Shown here one piece after another: positions 7,379 through 15,942 of a stretch of 64,000 nucleotides of DNA. Position numbers and translations under genes: made by a program. Positions within the stretch are counted from its first letter, which is position 1, and each line of letters starts with the position of its first letter. The DNA comes from Peptostreptococcaceae bacterium (GTDB taxonomy: Bacteria > Bacillota > Clostridia > Peptostreptococcales > Peptostreptococcaceae), in assembly GCA_902363255.1 (NCBI GenBank), contig CABIZO010000003.1:558001-622000 (forward strand), read 5' to 3'. The notes below the pieces were generated by a model, which was not told the origin of the DNA, did not search any database, and saw only the letters and a program-made list of their open reading frames with translations.

Positions 7379-9580
7379 ATGAAAAAAGCAACAATATCAT
7401 TTCTTGCTGTATCTCTTTCAACTGCTATAACATTTCAAAATATAGTAGTTACAAGTAATGCTGAAGAAATGAATACAACACAAATATCACAGGATTCATC
7501 TATTAATAATTCATCTGAACATACTACAGATAGAATTAGCTTTATTGATCCTTTGTCTAATCCAACTAATCGTGTTGGAAACGAAATCTCTAGCTCAATA
7601 AATTCTAACCTTTTTAAAAGTGCAGCACTAACTCCAGTTAATCCTTTTTCTTACCCTAAAATTAATACTTTGGGTGAGGTTACAGCTAGTACATTAAATG
7701 TTAGAGAAAATCCTTCTACATCATCTAAGGTTTTAACTACTTTAAACAAAGGAAATGTAGTTCAAATCCTATCTAAAGAAGATGGGTGGTATAAAATTTC
7801 TTATTACTACAGAAAACAAGTTTCAAGTAGTAAGTACGATTTAGTTTTTAATGAAGCATATGTTTCAGGAGATTACATAAATACCGTTTCTGTAAAAGAA
7901 AAAGGCATAGATGTCAGTAAGTGGAACGATACAATAAATTGGAGTAAAGTTAAAGCTTCTGGTGTTGATTATGCAATAATAAGAGCTGGATATGGTACTG
8001 ATACTGTAGACCCAATGTTCAAAACAAATATAGAAGGTGCTATAAAAGCTGGAGTAAAGGTCGGAGTTTATTGGTTTAGTTATGCAAGTAGCCCTGAAAA
8101 AGCTAAAATAGAAGCACAGAAATGTTTAGAGGTAATTGCTCCTTATAAAAATAATATTTCTTATCCTGTATTTTTTGACTTTGAAGAATCAAGTGCAAAC
8201 TGGGTGAAAAACAACTATAATATAACAGTAACAAAGTCACTAGGTACATCTATGGCTAATGCATTCATGGATACTGTCAAATCGCAAGGCTATACTCCTG
8301 GTCTTTATACGGGTATACCATTACAACAATATTTTTCAGATGAACTTTTAGATTCAGCATATACGTGGTTAGCACAGTATAGTTACAGATCATCTTATCC
8401 TAAACAGTTTTCCATGTGGCAATATGGTGATGATGGTTATATAGATGGTATTTCTGGTTCAGTTGATATTAACTACACTATAGGAACTTCAACTCCAACA
8501 AGTAGACCTTCTATATCTACAGCATCAGTTAACGATATAAGTTCAAAAACTTATACAGGAAGTGCCATAAAACCAAGTGTTACAGTTACACTTGATGGTA
8601 AAACATTAAAATTAAATGAAGACTACACTGTTACTTATTCTAACAATACATCAATAGGTACAGGTAGAATAACTATTAAAGGTACAGGAAACTATACAGG
8701 TACAAAGACTGTTTCTTTCAAAATAGTTCCAAAAGCAATAAGCAATGTTAATTTAACAAAAAAAACAACTAGTAGTCTTACTTTATCTTGGTCAAAGATG
8801 AATAATGTAACTGGATATAAAATTTATAAATATAATCCAAGCTCTAACTCTTATGAAATATTAAAAACTATAAGCAATAACTCTACAACTTCTTATACTG
8901 ATGAAAGTTTAGATTCAGCATCTGTTTATAGTTATAAAGTAAGAGCATATTCTAAAGATTCTAGTGGAAACTATTATTACGGAAGATATTCAGATGTATT
9001 TAGTGAAAGTACAAAGGTAAAACCTGTCAAAAATCTTAAATTAGATAGTAGAAAAGCAACTTCATTAAGTATATCATGGGATAAAGTTGATAATGCTGAT
9101 GGGTATAAAATTTATAGACTTGATGTAAATACTGATACATATAAATTAATACATACTATTGATAATAACTCTACAACTTCTTTTACTCATGATAATAGAT
9201 TATCTGCAACGAATCATTATTATAAAGTAAAAGCATATAAATATTTAAACGGAAGTACTCGTCATAGCGATTACTCTTCAAGATTAAAAGCTACAACAAG
9301 ACCTGTTCAGCCAAGTCTGTCTTTAAGTTCAACTACTTCAAAATCTATAAAAGCAAGTTGGACAAAGATAAGTAAAAGAACAACAGGTTATGAAGTACGT
9401 ATGTCTACTTCAAAAGACAAAACTTTTAGCTCTCTTGGTACAACTACAAATACAAGTTTTACAAAAAAAAGTTTAACTAAAGGTAAAACATATTATTTTA
9501 AAGTTAGAGCATATAGAATTGTTGATGGAGAAAAAATATATAGTTTATATAGTAGTGTAAAAAGCATAAAATGTAAGTAA
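7379..9580 (+). CDS. Secreted GH25 lysozyme with SH3, Ig-like and fibronectin III domains
   Basis: Predicted exported muramidase cutting the MurNAc-GlcNAc bond. The 733-residue order is: signal peptide (cleavage near TSNA, residue 28), a Ser/Asn/Thr-rich linker, an SH3 domain (about 98-168), a GH25 domain (about 175-365), an Ig-like 'YTG' repeat (about 375-452), then three fibronectin type III repeats (about 452-543, 547-640, 640-733). GH25 catalytic residues are visible as the Asp of KGIDVSKWN and the Asp/Glu of FFDFEE (near 263). The tail repeats look like surface-binding or spacer modules. The ATG follows AGGGGGAATTT. It is monocistronic, and the preceding 285 bases are AT-rich and presumably hold its promoter, though I cannot call a strong -35/-10 pair. 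Confidence 0.93.
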   Translation: MKKATISFLAVSLSTAITFQNIVVTSNAEEMNTTQISQDSSINNSSEHTTDRISFIDPLSNPTNRVGNEISSSINSNLFKSAALTPVNPFSYPKINTLGEVTASTLNVRENPSTSSKVLTTLNKGNVVQILSKEDGWYKISYYYRKQVSSSKYDLVFNEAYVSGDYINTVSVKEKGIDVSKWNDTINWSKVKASGVDYAIIRAGYGTDTVDPMFKTNIEGAIKAGVKVGVYWFSYASSPEKAKIEAQKCLEVIAPYKNNISYPVFFDFEESSANWVKNNYNITVTKSLGTSMANAFMDTVKSQGYTPGLYTGIPLQQYFSDELLDSAYTWLAQYSYRSSYPKQFSMWQYGDDGYIDGISGSVDINYTIGTSTPTSRPSISTASVNDISSKTYTGSAIKPSVTVTLDGKTLKLNEDYTVTYSNNTSIGTGRITIKGTGNYTGTKTVSFKIVPKAISNVNLTKKTTSSLTLSWSKMNNVTGYKIYKYNPSSNSYEILKTISNNSTTSYTDESLDSASVYSYKVRAYSKDSSGNYYYGRYSDVFSESTKVKPVKNLKLDSRKATSLSISWDKVDNADGYKIYRLDVNTDTYKLIHTIDNNSTTSFTHDNRLSATNHYYKVKAYKYLNGSTRHSDYSSRLKATTRPVQPSLSLSSTTSKSIKASWTKISKRTTGYEVRMSTSKDKTFSSLGTTTNTSFTKKSLTKGKTYYFKVRAYRIVDGEKIYSLYSSVKSIKCK

Positions 9581-9611
9581 AAAAAGGGCTTGTTTTCAAG
9601 CCCTTTTTTAT
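9581..9611. terminator. Bidirectional terminator between lysozyme and OLD nuclease
   Basis: The stem GGGCTTG (9586-9592) / CAAGCCC (9597-9603) has an A run on the left and a T run on the right, so it can terminate both of the converging transcripts. Confidence 0.9.
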
Positions 9612-9615
9612 TTCA

Positions 9616-11538
9616 TCATATAACTTTCATAGTTTTAAATAATTTTCTAAAATTATTTACTGTCTTTTCACTTAGGTTTACTGATTTACTTTTTACCCTA
9701 TCATAAAATTCTTTAGCCGCCATAGTTTTGTTATCTATATAGTTAACATTAAATTTAGCCTTATCTTCATCGCTAACCAGAGTTTCAACAAACTCAGGAT
9801 ACTTATAAATATCCTTGTCTTTATTATCATAAGTCTCTTTACAATTTACAAAAAATATATCTTCATTTATTTTTAAGTTTAAATTATCTATTAACTTATC
9901 ACACTCTACAAATCCAGCTTTATCGTAATCCAATATAACTTTGAAGTCGCATCCCCAACCAATTAGTACAGATACTATTACATTTACATTTCCTGCTCCA
10001 ACAGCTGGAATTATATATGGCATCTTTTCTTCTGGCACATTAAAATAATATAGCATAGCTGTATAATACATATAATCAGTTATACCTTCCGTTACTATAT
10101 TTAATTTTTCCCCTTGAGGCCCAATATTAAACCTTAAATCTGCACCTATAGCTTGCACTAAAGGACTTAATGTTTCTCTTTTTGATACACAATTTAATTT
10201 GTTATCATAAGCTGTATTGTAAATATTTGTATGACCTTTTTCATCCTTCTCTATTGCCCTTATATTTATAATATTATTTGAATCTATCATATAAGGAGAG
10301 TGGGTAGAATAAACCACTTGATTATCATTTTTACACAAATCATAAAACAATCTAAGTAATTCTCTTTGGGCATTTACATGTAAATATACTCCTGGCTCAT
10401 CTAGTAAATAGATTACATTTGTATCTTTTATATCATTCGCTAAAATATCTATAAATAAATTTAAATACCATCTAAGTCCATTACTTCTTTCACCTATATT
10501 CGTAGTATTTTCATTTGTTTTAACTAAAATTTTTATAAAATCTTTTTTGAAAGATATTTTAATCTGTACACTTTCCTCACAATAGAATTCATTAAATTTT
10601 TTTTGGAGATTATACTTAATTTTTTCTTTAACTTTATTTCTACAAAGCTCTAATTGATTTTCATCATCATTTTCCATTGATAATAAAAATTCTTGAGTGT
10701 TTATACCACTTGCTAATATAAATTTATATAAAGCCCCACGTCTATCCTTCATTTGTTTTTTTACTTCTTCTAATTGATACTCATTTTGTAATTCTTCTTC
10801 GATCTTCCTATGATAAAGTATGGGTAGAAGTGAATATTTTTTTCTTATTTTACTTTTAACAATTTCTAAATGTCTAATAAGAGTATATCTTTTTTCATCA
10901 TATATTATATTAGCTTCATTTTTATCTTTCATTTGATCATTTAAATCCTCATCCTCACTAATACAAAGATAATCATCACCATAGGAATTTAAAATATATA
11001 ATAACTTATTAAGACTTTTCTTATACTTAATCCATATTGTATTATCAATATTTTCCATAGAGTTAATATATTTAACTACTTCACAAAAAAAATCATTATC
11101 CATACTATCATAATAATTTTCTTCTAAATAAGGAATTAGTTCTTTTTTTAAATAAGCAATTGATTTAATTAATTCTATATCTTCATTAAATAATCTTGAA
11201 AACCCTCCTTTAAACTCAATTTCACTGTATTGTGAAAAGTAAAAATAAGTAGCATCATCTTGAATATCCTTATATTCCTTCAATGAGTCAATCTCTTTAT
11301 TAGTAAATTTAAGCTCCACAACTAAATTCATTTCTCCATACAAAGATTGATTATTGAATTTATAAAAATCTTCTAATATATAATGGCTAAAAGAAATTGC
11401 CCCCAGGATTTCAAGCACATTACTTTTACCACTATCATTTTTACCTATTAATGCTGTTACATCATCTTCTAACAATAAAGTATTTTTCTGAGTCCCTATA
11501 GACTTATAATTATTTATTATTACGCTTGATATCCTCAT
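9616..11538 (-). CDS. OLD-family ATP-dependent nuclease (AAA ATPase plus TOPRIM)
   Basis: Overcoming-lysogeny-defect family protein: an ABC/SMC-like ATPase fused to a TOPRIM nuclease. The 640-residue protein begins with a RecF-like N-terminus and Walker A GKNDSGKSN (about residues 33-41). The signature and Walker B region reads GERSNGLRWYLN and VIYLLDEPGVYLHV, with the H-loop in VVYSTHSPYMID. The TOPRIM domain (about residues 470-600) has the Glu of IVTEGITDYMYY and the DxD of ILDYDKAG. P2 OLD interferes with lambda and recBC hosts. A GajA-type class 2 enzyme would have a UvrD-like GajB next door; none is present, so this fits a class 1 stand-alone enzyme. A phage-defence role is inference. 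It is the most accessory-looking gene in the window. Confidence 0.87.
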   Translation of the reverse strand: MRISSVIINNYKSIGTQKNTLLLEDDVTALIGKNDSGKSNVLEILGAISFSHYILEDFYKFNNQSLYGEMNLVVELKFTNKEIDSLKEYKDIQDDATYFYFSQYSEIEFKGGFSRLFNEDIELIKSIAYLKKELIPYLEENYYDSMDNDFFCEVVKYINSMENIDNTIWIKYKKSLNKLLYILNSYGDDYLCISEDEDLNDQMKDKNEANIIYDEKRYTLIRHLEIVKSKIRKKYSLLPILYHRKIEEELQNEYQLEEVKKQMKDRRGALYKFILASGINTQEFLLSMENDDENQLELCRNKVKEKIKYNLQKKFNEFYCEESVQIKISFKKDFIKILVKTNENTTNIGERSNGLRWYLNLFIDILANDIKDTNVIYLLDEPGVYLHVNAQRELLRLFYDLCKNDNQVVYSTHSPYMIDSNNIINIRAIEKDEKGHTNIYNTAYDNKLNCVSKRETLSPLVQAIGADLRFNIGPQGEKLNIVTEGITDYMYYTAMLYYFNVPEEKMPYIIPAVGAGNVNVIVSVLIGWGCDFKVILDYDKAGFVECDKLIDNLNLKINEDIFFVNCKETYDNKDKDIYKYPEFVETLVSDEDKAKFNVNYIDNKTMAAKEFYDRVKSKSVNLSEKTVNNFRKLFKTMKVI

Positions 11539-11588
11539 TCAATTCACGCCCCAATTTAATCTTCTATAAATTATATTAATATAAGTAT

Positions 11589-11630
11589 AAAAAAAATCAC
11601 AAATTATATATAGATATAATTTGTGATTTA
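11589..11630 (-). terminator. Terminator of the pyrR-uraA operon
   Basis: A 16-base-pair stem, AAATCACAAATTATAT (11594-11609) with ATATAATTTGTGATTT (11614-11629), followed on the minus strand by a T run (11589-11597), just downstream of the uracil permease stop. Confidence 0.85.
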
Positions 11631-11643
11631 ATATAAAAATTTA

Positions 11644-12888
11644 TTATTTTGTACTAGCCAACTCTCCAATAGCTCCAATATCTTCTTTTTTGAAGTCATT
11701 ATGATTTATTAATCTATTTACTATTATCCCAACTAAAGCTGCTAAACTAAGTCCTGTTAATTTTGCATTGCTAGCTATAGGTATACCAATTTCTATACCT
11801 GTGAAATGTTTTACATAGCAAGTAGTAAGCCCTATAACTAATATTATTATCATCACTGAAAGATTTCCACTTTCCTTATAACATTTACTATCTCTTATAG
11901 TTTTTACTCCTATAAAAGTAATCATCGAGAATAAATAAATACTAATTCCACCCATAACTGCTGTAGGTATTGATTGTAAAAATGCTCCAAACTTTCCTAC
12001 ACAAGATATTACTATGGCAAATACTGCTGTAAGTCTTAATAGTTTTGGGTCATAATTTTTAGTTATAGCAAGTAAAGCTGTATTTTCACCATAAGTTGTA
12101 TTTGCTGGCCCACCCATAAACCCTGCAAATAAAGTTGCTATACCATCTCCTAGTAAAGTTTTATGAAGACCTGGATCTTCTAAGAAATTCTTTCCAACAA
12201 CTGCTCCATTAGTTGTTATATCTCCAACATGTTCCATAAATACTGCCAGTACCACTGGTGATATAATTATTATAGCTTCAATAGAAAACTTTGGTGCAGT
12301 GAAATTTGGTATAGAAAAGAAATTCGCTTGACCTACTGCACTAAAGTCTGTTATCCCAACGAATTTACTAACTATTATACCTACAAATATAGCTATTATT
12401 ACACTAAACTGTCTAATACTTCCTTTAGCAAACTGATTAATTCCTACTGCTACACCTAAAGTTATAATTGCAACAAGCACATTATTCATTGCCATATCTA
12501 CAGCTGTTGGTATTAAATTTAAACCTATTACTATTATCATAGCTCCTGTAACTTGCGGTGGGAAGTATTTCTTAACCTTTTCTGGACCCACAACTCTTAC
12601 TATTATTGACATAATTACATATATAAGACCTGCCACAATTATGCCACCTTGAGCATAGGACAAATCACCATTAAAAGTATCTGCAACTTGATTTATAACT
12701 GATATAAATGCAAAGCTCGATCCTAAGAATACTGGCACTTTAAAATCTGTACACTTATGGAATAATAATGTTCCGACTCCTGCACAAAATATTGCTACGG
12801 ATGGATCAAATCCAGTAAGTAACGGAACTAATACGGTAGCTCCAAACATTGCTAACAAATGCTGAATCGATAAAATAGCTTTTTTCAT
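11644..12888 (-). CDS. uraA: Uracil permease (NCS2 family)
   Basis: Proton-coupled uracil importer of the NCS2/UraA family. The 414-residue protein is strongly hydrophobic throughout, as expected for about 12-14 membrane segments. It carries NCS2 features such as IQHLLAMFGATVLVP at the N-terminus, a Glu-containing FMEHVGDITTNG segment (substrate-site region) and GGPANTTYGENTALLAITK. The start follows TTAGGGGGAATTT. It lies 36 bases downstream of pyrR, so the PyrR attenuator should control both salvage genes. The symbol pyrP is an equally usual name in Gram-positives. Confidence 0.95.
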   Translation of the reverse strand: MKKAILSIQHLLAMFGATVLVPLLTGFDPSVAIFCAGVGTLLFHKCTDFKVPVFLGSSFAFISVINQVADTFNGDLSYAQGGIIVAGLIYVIMSIIVRVVGPEKVKKYFPPQVTGAMIIVIGLNLIPTAVDMAMNNVLVAIITLGVAVGINQFAKGSIRQFSVIIAIFVGIIVSKFVGITDFSAVGQANFFSIPNFTAPKFSIEAIIIISPVVLAVFMEHVGDITTNGAVVGKNFLEDPGLHKTLLGDGIATLFAGFMGGPANTTYGENTALLAITKNYDPKLLRLTAVFAIVISCVGKFGAFLQSIPTAVMGGISIYLFSMITFIGVKTIRDSKCYKESGNLSVMIIILVIGLTTCYVKHFTGIEIGIPIASNAKLTGLSLAALVGIIVNRLINHNDFKKEDIGAIGELASTK

Positions 12889-12924
12889 TTAAATTCCCCC
12901 TAAAATTTTAACTCCATAATTGAA

Positions 12925-13455
12925 TTATTCTTCTATACTAACTGAATCTTCTGTATCACACTCACTTAATTTAACTGATATAATTTCAGTTCTTGATGTT
13001 GGTACATTTTTACCAACATAATCTGCTCTAATAGGTAACTCTCTGTGACCTCTATCAACTAAAACTGCTAATTGTATAGCTTTTGGTCTTCCCACATCCA
13101 TTAGTGCATTTAAAGCAGATCTTACTGTTCTTCCTGTGTATAATACATCATCAACTAAAACTACTGTTTTATCCGTAATATCAAAATCTATTTTTGTTGA
13201 GTTAACAACTGGATCTATTTGTTTTTTACTTAAATCATCTCTATATAGGGTTATATCCATTTCTCCTATTTGTATTCTTTGACCTTCTATAGTTTCAATT
13301 TTATTCGCTATTCTACTAGCAACTGGAACTCCTCTAGTCTTAATACCGATAAGTACTACATTTTCTATTCCTTTATTTCTTTCAATAATTTCGTGACTTA
13401 TTCTTGTTATCGCTCTTCCTATTGCTTTTTCGTCCATTATTTTTGCCTTTTGCAT
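12925..13455 (-). CDS. pyrR: PyrR: pyrimidine operon attenuator / uracil phosphoribosyltransferase
   Basis: UMP-sensing RNA-binding regulator that also has uracil phosphoribosyltransferase activity. The 176-residue protein (MQKAKIMDEKAIGRAI) has the PRPP-binding loop VVLVDDVLYTGRTVRSAL near residues 95-112 and the C-terminal DRGHRELPIRADYVGKNVPTS segment characteristic of PyrR. The frame could extend to 13479, but ATG 13455 sits six bases after AGGAGGA (13461-13467), so it is preferred. A promoter, a PyrR-type hairpin and a terminator precede it, so it is probably autoregulated by UMP-dependent attenuation. Confidence 0.96.
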   Translation of the reverse strand: MQKAKIMDEKAIGRAITRISHEIIERNKGIENVVLIGIKTRGVPVASRIANKIETIEGQRIQIGEMDITLYRDDLSKKQIDPVVNSTKIDFDITDKTVVLVDDVLYTGRTVRSALNALMDVGRPKAIQLAVLVDRGHRELPIRADYVGKNVPTSRTEIISVKLSECDTEDSVSIEE

Positions 13456-13532
13456 AAGAATCCTCCTAAAATTTTGCATTTATAATAATTTTATTAAATA
13501 CCATGTAAATTTTGAAAAATATTATTGTATAT

Positions 13533-13561
13533 AAAAAAACTTCTTATCCTAAGACAAGAAG
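13533..13561 (-). terminator. Attenuator terminator upstream of pyrR
   Basis: On the minus strand CTTCTTGTC pairs with GATAAGAAG (one G-U pair) around a short loop and is followed by seven T. It lies between the promoter and the pyrR start, so transcription must read through it. In PyrR-regulated leaders, PyrR bound to UMP favours this terminator (established mechanism). Confidence 0.82.
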
Positions 13562-13602
13562 CTAGTATTTTTACATAAAAAATTCTATTGTTACATGCCT
13601 TA

Positions 13603-13618
13603 TGATATCTCTGTATCA
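13603..13618 (-). promoter_or_regulatory. PyrR-binding hairpin (anti-antiterminator)
   Basis: The minus strand reads TGATA-CAGAGA-TATCA: a five-base-pair stem closing the hexaloop CAGAGA, which matches the conserved loop of PyrR binding sites. It is about 20 bases inside the predicted transcript and about 42 bases before the attenuator terminator. Confidence 0.8.
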
Positions 13619-13646
13619 CTTTAAAGGTATTTAATTACTATCACTT

Positions 13647-13675
13647 ATTATATAGAATTAGTAAGTTTTTTTCAA
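13647..13675 (-). promoter_or_regulatory. Sigma-A promoter of pyrR-uraA
   Basis: On the minus strand TTGAAA (13675-13670) is separated by exactly 17 bases from TATAAT (13652-13647). Transcription would start near 13640, upstream of the PyrR hairpin. Confidence 0.82.
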
Positions 13676-13696
13676 TAGTATTTTCCCCACTTTTCC

Positions 13697-14608
13697 TTAC
13701 TTTATTCTATTTAGTATTTTTTGAAAATATTCTGGAAGTTGTGAATTAAATTCCACATATTCATTTTTACTAGGATGTATAAATCCTAGTTTCTTAGCAT
13801 GTAAAGTTTGCCCTTCAACCTTTAACTTATTATTTTTAGGACCATATAAAGGATCTCCTAAAAGTGGATGATTTAAAGAAGCAGCATGCACTCTAATTTG
13901 ATGAGTTCTTCCTGTTTCTAGGGTAGCTCTTACCAAAGTATAATTATCAAATCTTTCTATTACTTCAAAATGAGTCACCGCTCTTTTACCATCTTTAACT
14001 ATAGCCATTTTTAGTCTATCTTTTGGATTTCTTCCCAATGGCTTGTCCACAGTTATTTTATCTTCTTTAAATACGCCATGACAAATAAATTCATACTCTC
14101 TAGTAATTGAGTGATCTTTTAATTGATCCGCTAGACAGTTATGTGCATTATTATTCTTAGCAATCATCAAAAGACCTGATGTATCTTTATCAATTCTATG
14201 CACTATACCAGGTCTAATTACACCGTTTATTGAGGATAGATTGTCCTTACAGTGGTATAAAATTGCATTTACTAAAGTATTATCATAATTTCCTGGTGCC
14301 GGATGTACTACCATATTCTGCGGCTTATTTACTATTAATAAATCATCATCTTCATAGACTATATCTATAGGTATATTTTGTGGAACTATCTCTAACAATT
14401 TTGGTGCTGGTATTTCAATTACTATTTTATCTTCTTCTTTAACTAAATATTTTGCTTTCTCAACCTTATCATTAACTTTTACTTTTTTATCTTTAATAAT
14501 TTTTTGTATATAACTTCTAGACATATCCCCTAGCTGGCTAGATAAATATACGTCTAGTCTTTCTCCTTCTTCTTCCTCTAGGACTAAGAATTCTCTTATT
14601 TCATCCAT
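13697..14608 (-). CDS. RluA/RluD-family pseudouridine synthase
   Basis: Isomerises uridine to pseudouridine in rRNA (23S rRNA for RluD). The 303-residue protein has an N-terminal S4 RNA-binding domain (about residues 13-75, with LDVYLSSQLGDMSRSYIQKII) and a catalytic domain with the diagnostic HRIDKDTSGLLMIAKN (around 137-152), whose Asp is the nucleophile. It continues with TGRTHQIRVH, a further family motif. Its ATG overlaps the lspA TAA by one base. This lspA-rluD pair is widespread in Firmicutes (ylyB in B. subtilis). The exact target positions cannot be told from the sequence. Confidence 0.94.
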   Translation of the reverse strand: MDEIREFLVLEEEEGERLDVYLSSQLGDMSRSYIQKIIKDKKVKVNDKVEKAKYLVKEEDKIVIEIPAPKLLEIVPQNIPIDIVYEDDDLLIVNKPQNMVVHPAPGNYDNTLVNAILYHCKDNLSSINGVIRPGIVHRIDKDTSGLLMIAKNNNAHNCLADQLKDHSITREYEFICHGVFKEDKITVDKPLGRNPKDRLKMAIVKDGKRAVTHFEVIERFDNYTLVRATLETGRTHQIRVHAASLNHPLLGDPLYGPKNNKLKVEGQTLHAKKLGFIHPSKNEYVEFNSQLPEYFQKILNRIK

Positions 14609-15060
14609 TATTTCACCTGCTTCTCATCTTCTTCGCTTGTAATTATATACATACATAGAAGTATTGTTCCTACAACTACAAAACAATCTGCTAAATTGAA
14701 TACATAACTCCATATTATATGAAAATCTAAATAGTCAACTACAAAACCTAATCTTACTCTATCTATTAGATTACCTATTGCACCTGATATTACTAGTAGT
14801 ATACCTATTTTGCCAATATTATTCACTTTTTTAGTATGTAAATAATAAAGACCATAACAAGAGGCAATTGCTGCAACTGCTATAAAAATAGTTTGATTAT
14901 TTTGTAGCATACCAAAGGCTGCTCCTCTATTTTCCACATAAGTTAAATTAAATATATTATTAATTACAGAAATACTACCTACTCCTTGTAAATGATTCAA
15001 TGCCCAATATTTAATTATTTGATCTAATCCTATTAATATAGCCACAATTACTTCATACAT
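14608..15060 (-). CDS. lspA: Lipoprotein signal peptidase (signal peptidase II)
   Basis: Membrane aspartyl protease that removes the signal peptide of diacylglyceryl-modified prolipoproteins. The 150-residue protein has four hydrophobic segments. Catalytic Asp residues lie in GNLIDRVRLGFVVDYLDFH and VFNLADCFVVVG; the conserved NRGAAFGML is at about residues 43-51. The ATG follows GGAGGATTTAAAA. It is the processing enzyme for the two predicted lipoproteins encoded elsewhere in this window (6308 and 60597). Confidence 0.97.
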   Translation of the reverse strand: MYEVIVAILIGLDQIIKYWALNHLQGVGSISVINNIFNLTYVENRGAAFGMLQNNQTIFIAVAAIASCYGLYYLHTKKVNNIGKIGILLVISGAIGNLIDRVRLGFVVDYLDFHIIWSYVFNLADCFVVVGTILLCMYIITSEEDEKQVK

Positions 15061-15101
15061 TTTTAAATCCTCCTAAATAAGTCTTATCTTATTTATTATA
15101 C

Positions 15102-15146
15102 AAAAAAAGCATCTTTAAAGAAACAAATTTCTAAAAGATACTTTTT
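15102..15146 (-). terminator. Terminator between the deacetylase gene and lspA
   Basis: An imperfect long hairpin: on the minus strand AAAAGTATCTTTTAGAAA pairs with TTTCTTTAAAGATGC and is followed by a seven-T run (15108-15102). It separates the upstream block from the lspA transcript. Confidence 0.7.
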
Positions 15147-15165
15147 CTATTATATATTATTTAAT

Positions 15166-15930
15166 TTACTTTTTTTCATCATTTGTATTTTTCTCTAAAT
15201 GTTCAATTAACTCTGAAATTGTCACAAACTTATATCCTTTTTCTAATAGATCTGGAATAATTATATCTAAAGCTTCTATTGTTTGAGATTTAGGACTTCT
15301 TACTTTATTGTAGTCATGTAATAATATTATACATCCATTTTGTATACCGTCTTCTATAGATTTTACAATAGATGTTACACCTGGACTTTCCCAATCCCTA
15401 GCATCTACGTAAGACCATAACACTATATTCATATCTTTTTGTTTTATTATCTCACACATATCTTTACTAATAGCTCTATATGGTGGTCTAAAAGTTTTTG
15501 GATATACTCCTGTAATAGATTTGACTACACTTTGTGTATCCCCTATTTCTTTGTTAATTTTATTGTATCCATTTTTTGATACATTTATATGAGTATAAGT
15601 ATGATTCCCTATTTCATGTCCTTCTTCATATTGTCTTTTTATTATTTTTTTGTTATATTGAACTTTTTCTCCTATTACATAAAATGTGGCTTTCACATTA
15701 TATTTTTTTAGGATATCTAATATTTGTGGAGTGAAGTCCTCATCTGGACCATCATCAAAAGTCAATGCAAGAAGTTTTTCATTTGTATTACCATACTTAA
15801 CTATTAAATCTTCGTAGTCTTCTTTCCATGTATTTTCGAATACTTCTGTTTCTCTGTTGGAAATATTTCTAATGCTTATTCCTATTAAAACGATAGCACC
15901 TAATATTAGTGCATAAATGGTCTTTCTCAT
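15166..15930 (-). CDS. Membrane-anchored polysaccharide deacetylase (NodB/CE4)
   Basis: Predicted CE4 esterase that N-deacetylates a surface polysaccharide, most likely peptidoglycan GlcNAc or MurNAc. The 254-residue protein has an N-terminal membrane segment (about residues 5-22) and an extracytoplasmic NodB domain (about 50-245). Motifs seen are motif 1 TFDDGPDE, the zinc-binding HTYTH within GHEIGNHTYTHIN, motif 3 RPPYR, and LLHD near the C-terminus. It follows the DksA-like gene by 12 bases and is probably co-transcribed with it. The substrate is inferred from family. Confidence 0.93.
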   Translation of the reverse strand: MRKTIYALILGAIVLIGISIRNISNRETEVFENTWKEDYEDLIVKYGNTNEKLLALTFDDGPDEDFTPQILDILKKYNVKATFYVIGEKVQYNKKIIKRQYEEGHEIGNHTYTHINVSKNGYNKINKEIGDTQSVVKSITGVYPKTFRPPYRAISKDMCEIIKQKDMNIVLWSYVDARDWESPGVTSIVKSIEDGIQNGCIILLHDYNKVRSPKSQTIEALDIIIPDLLEKGYKFVTISELIEHLEKNTNDEKK

Positions 15931-15942
15931 TTAAAGCACTCC

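Noticed and set aside
9616..11538. Gabija-type defence system
   Set aside because: The OLD-like protein could be a GajA, but no UvrD-like helicase (GajB) is adjacent on either strand.
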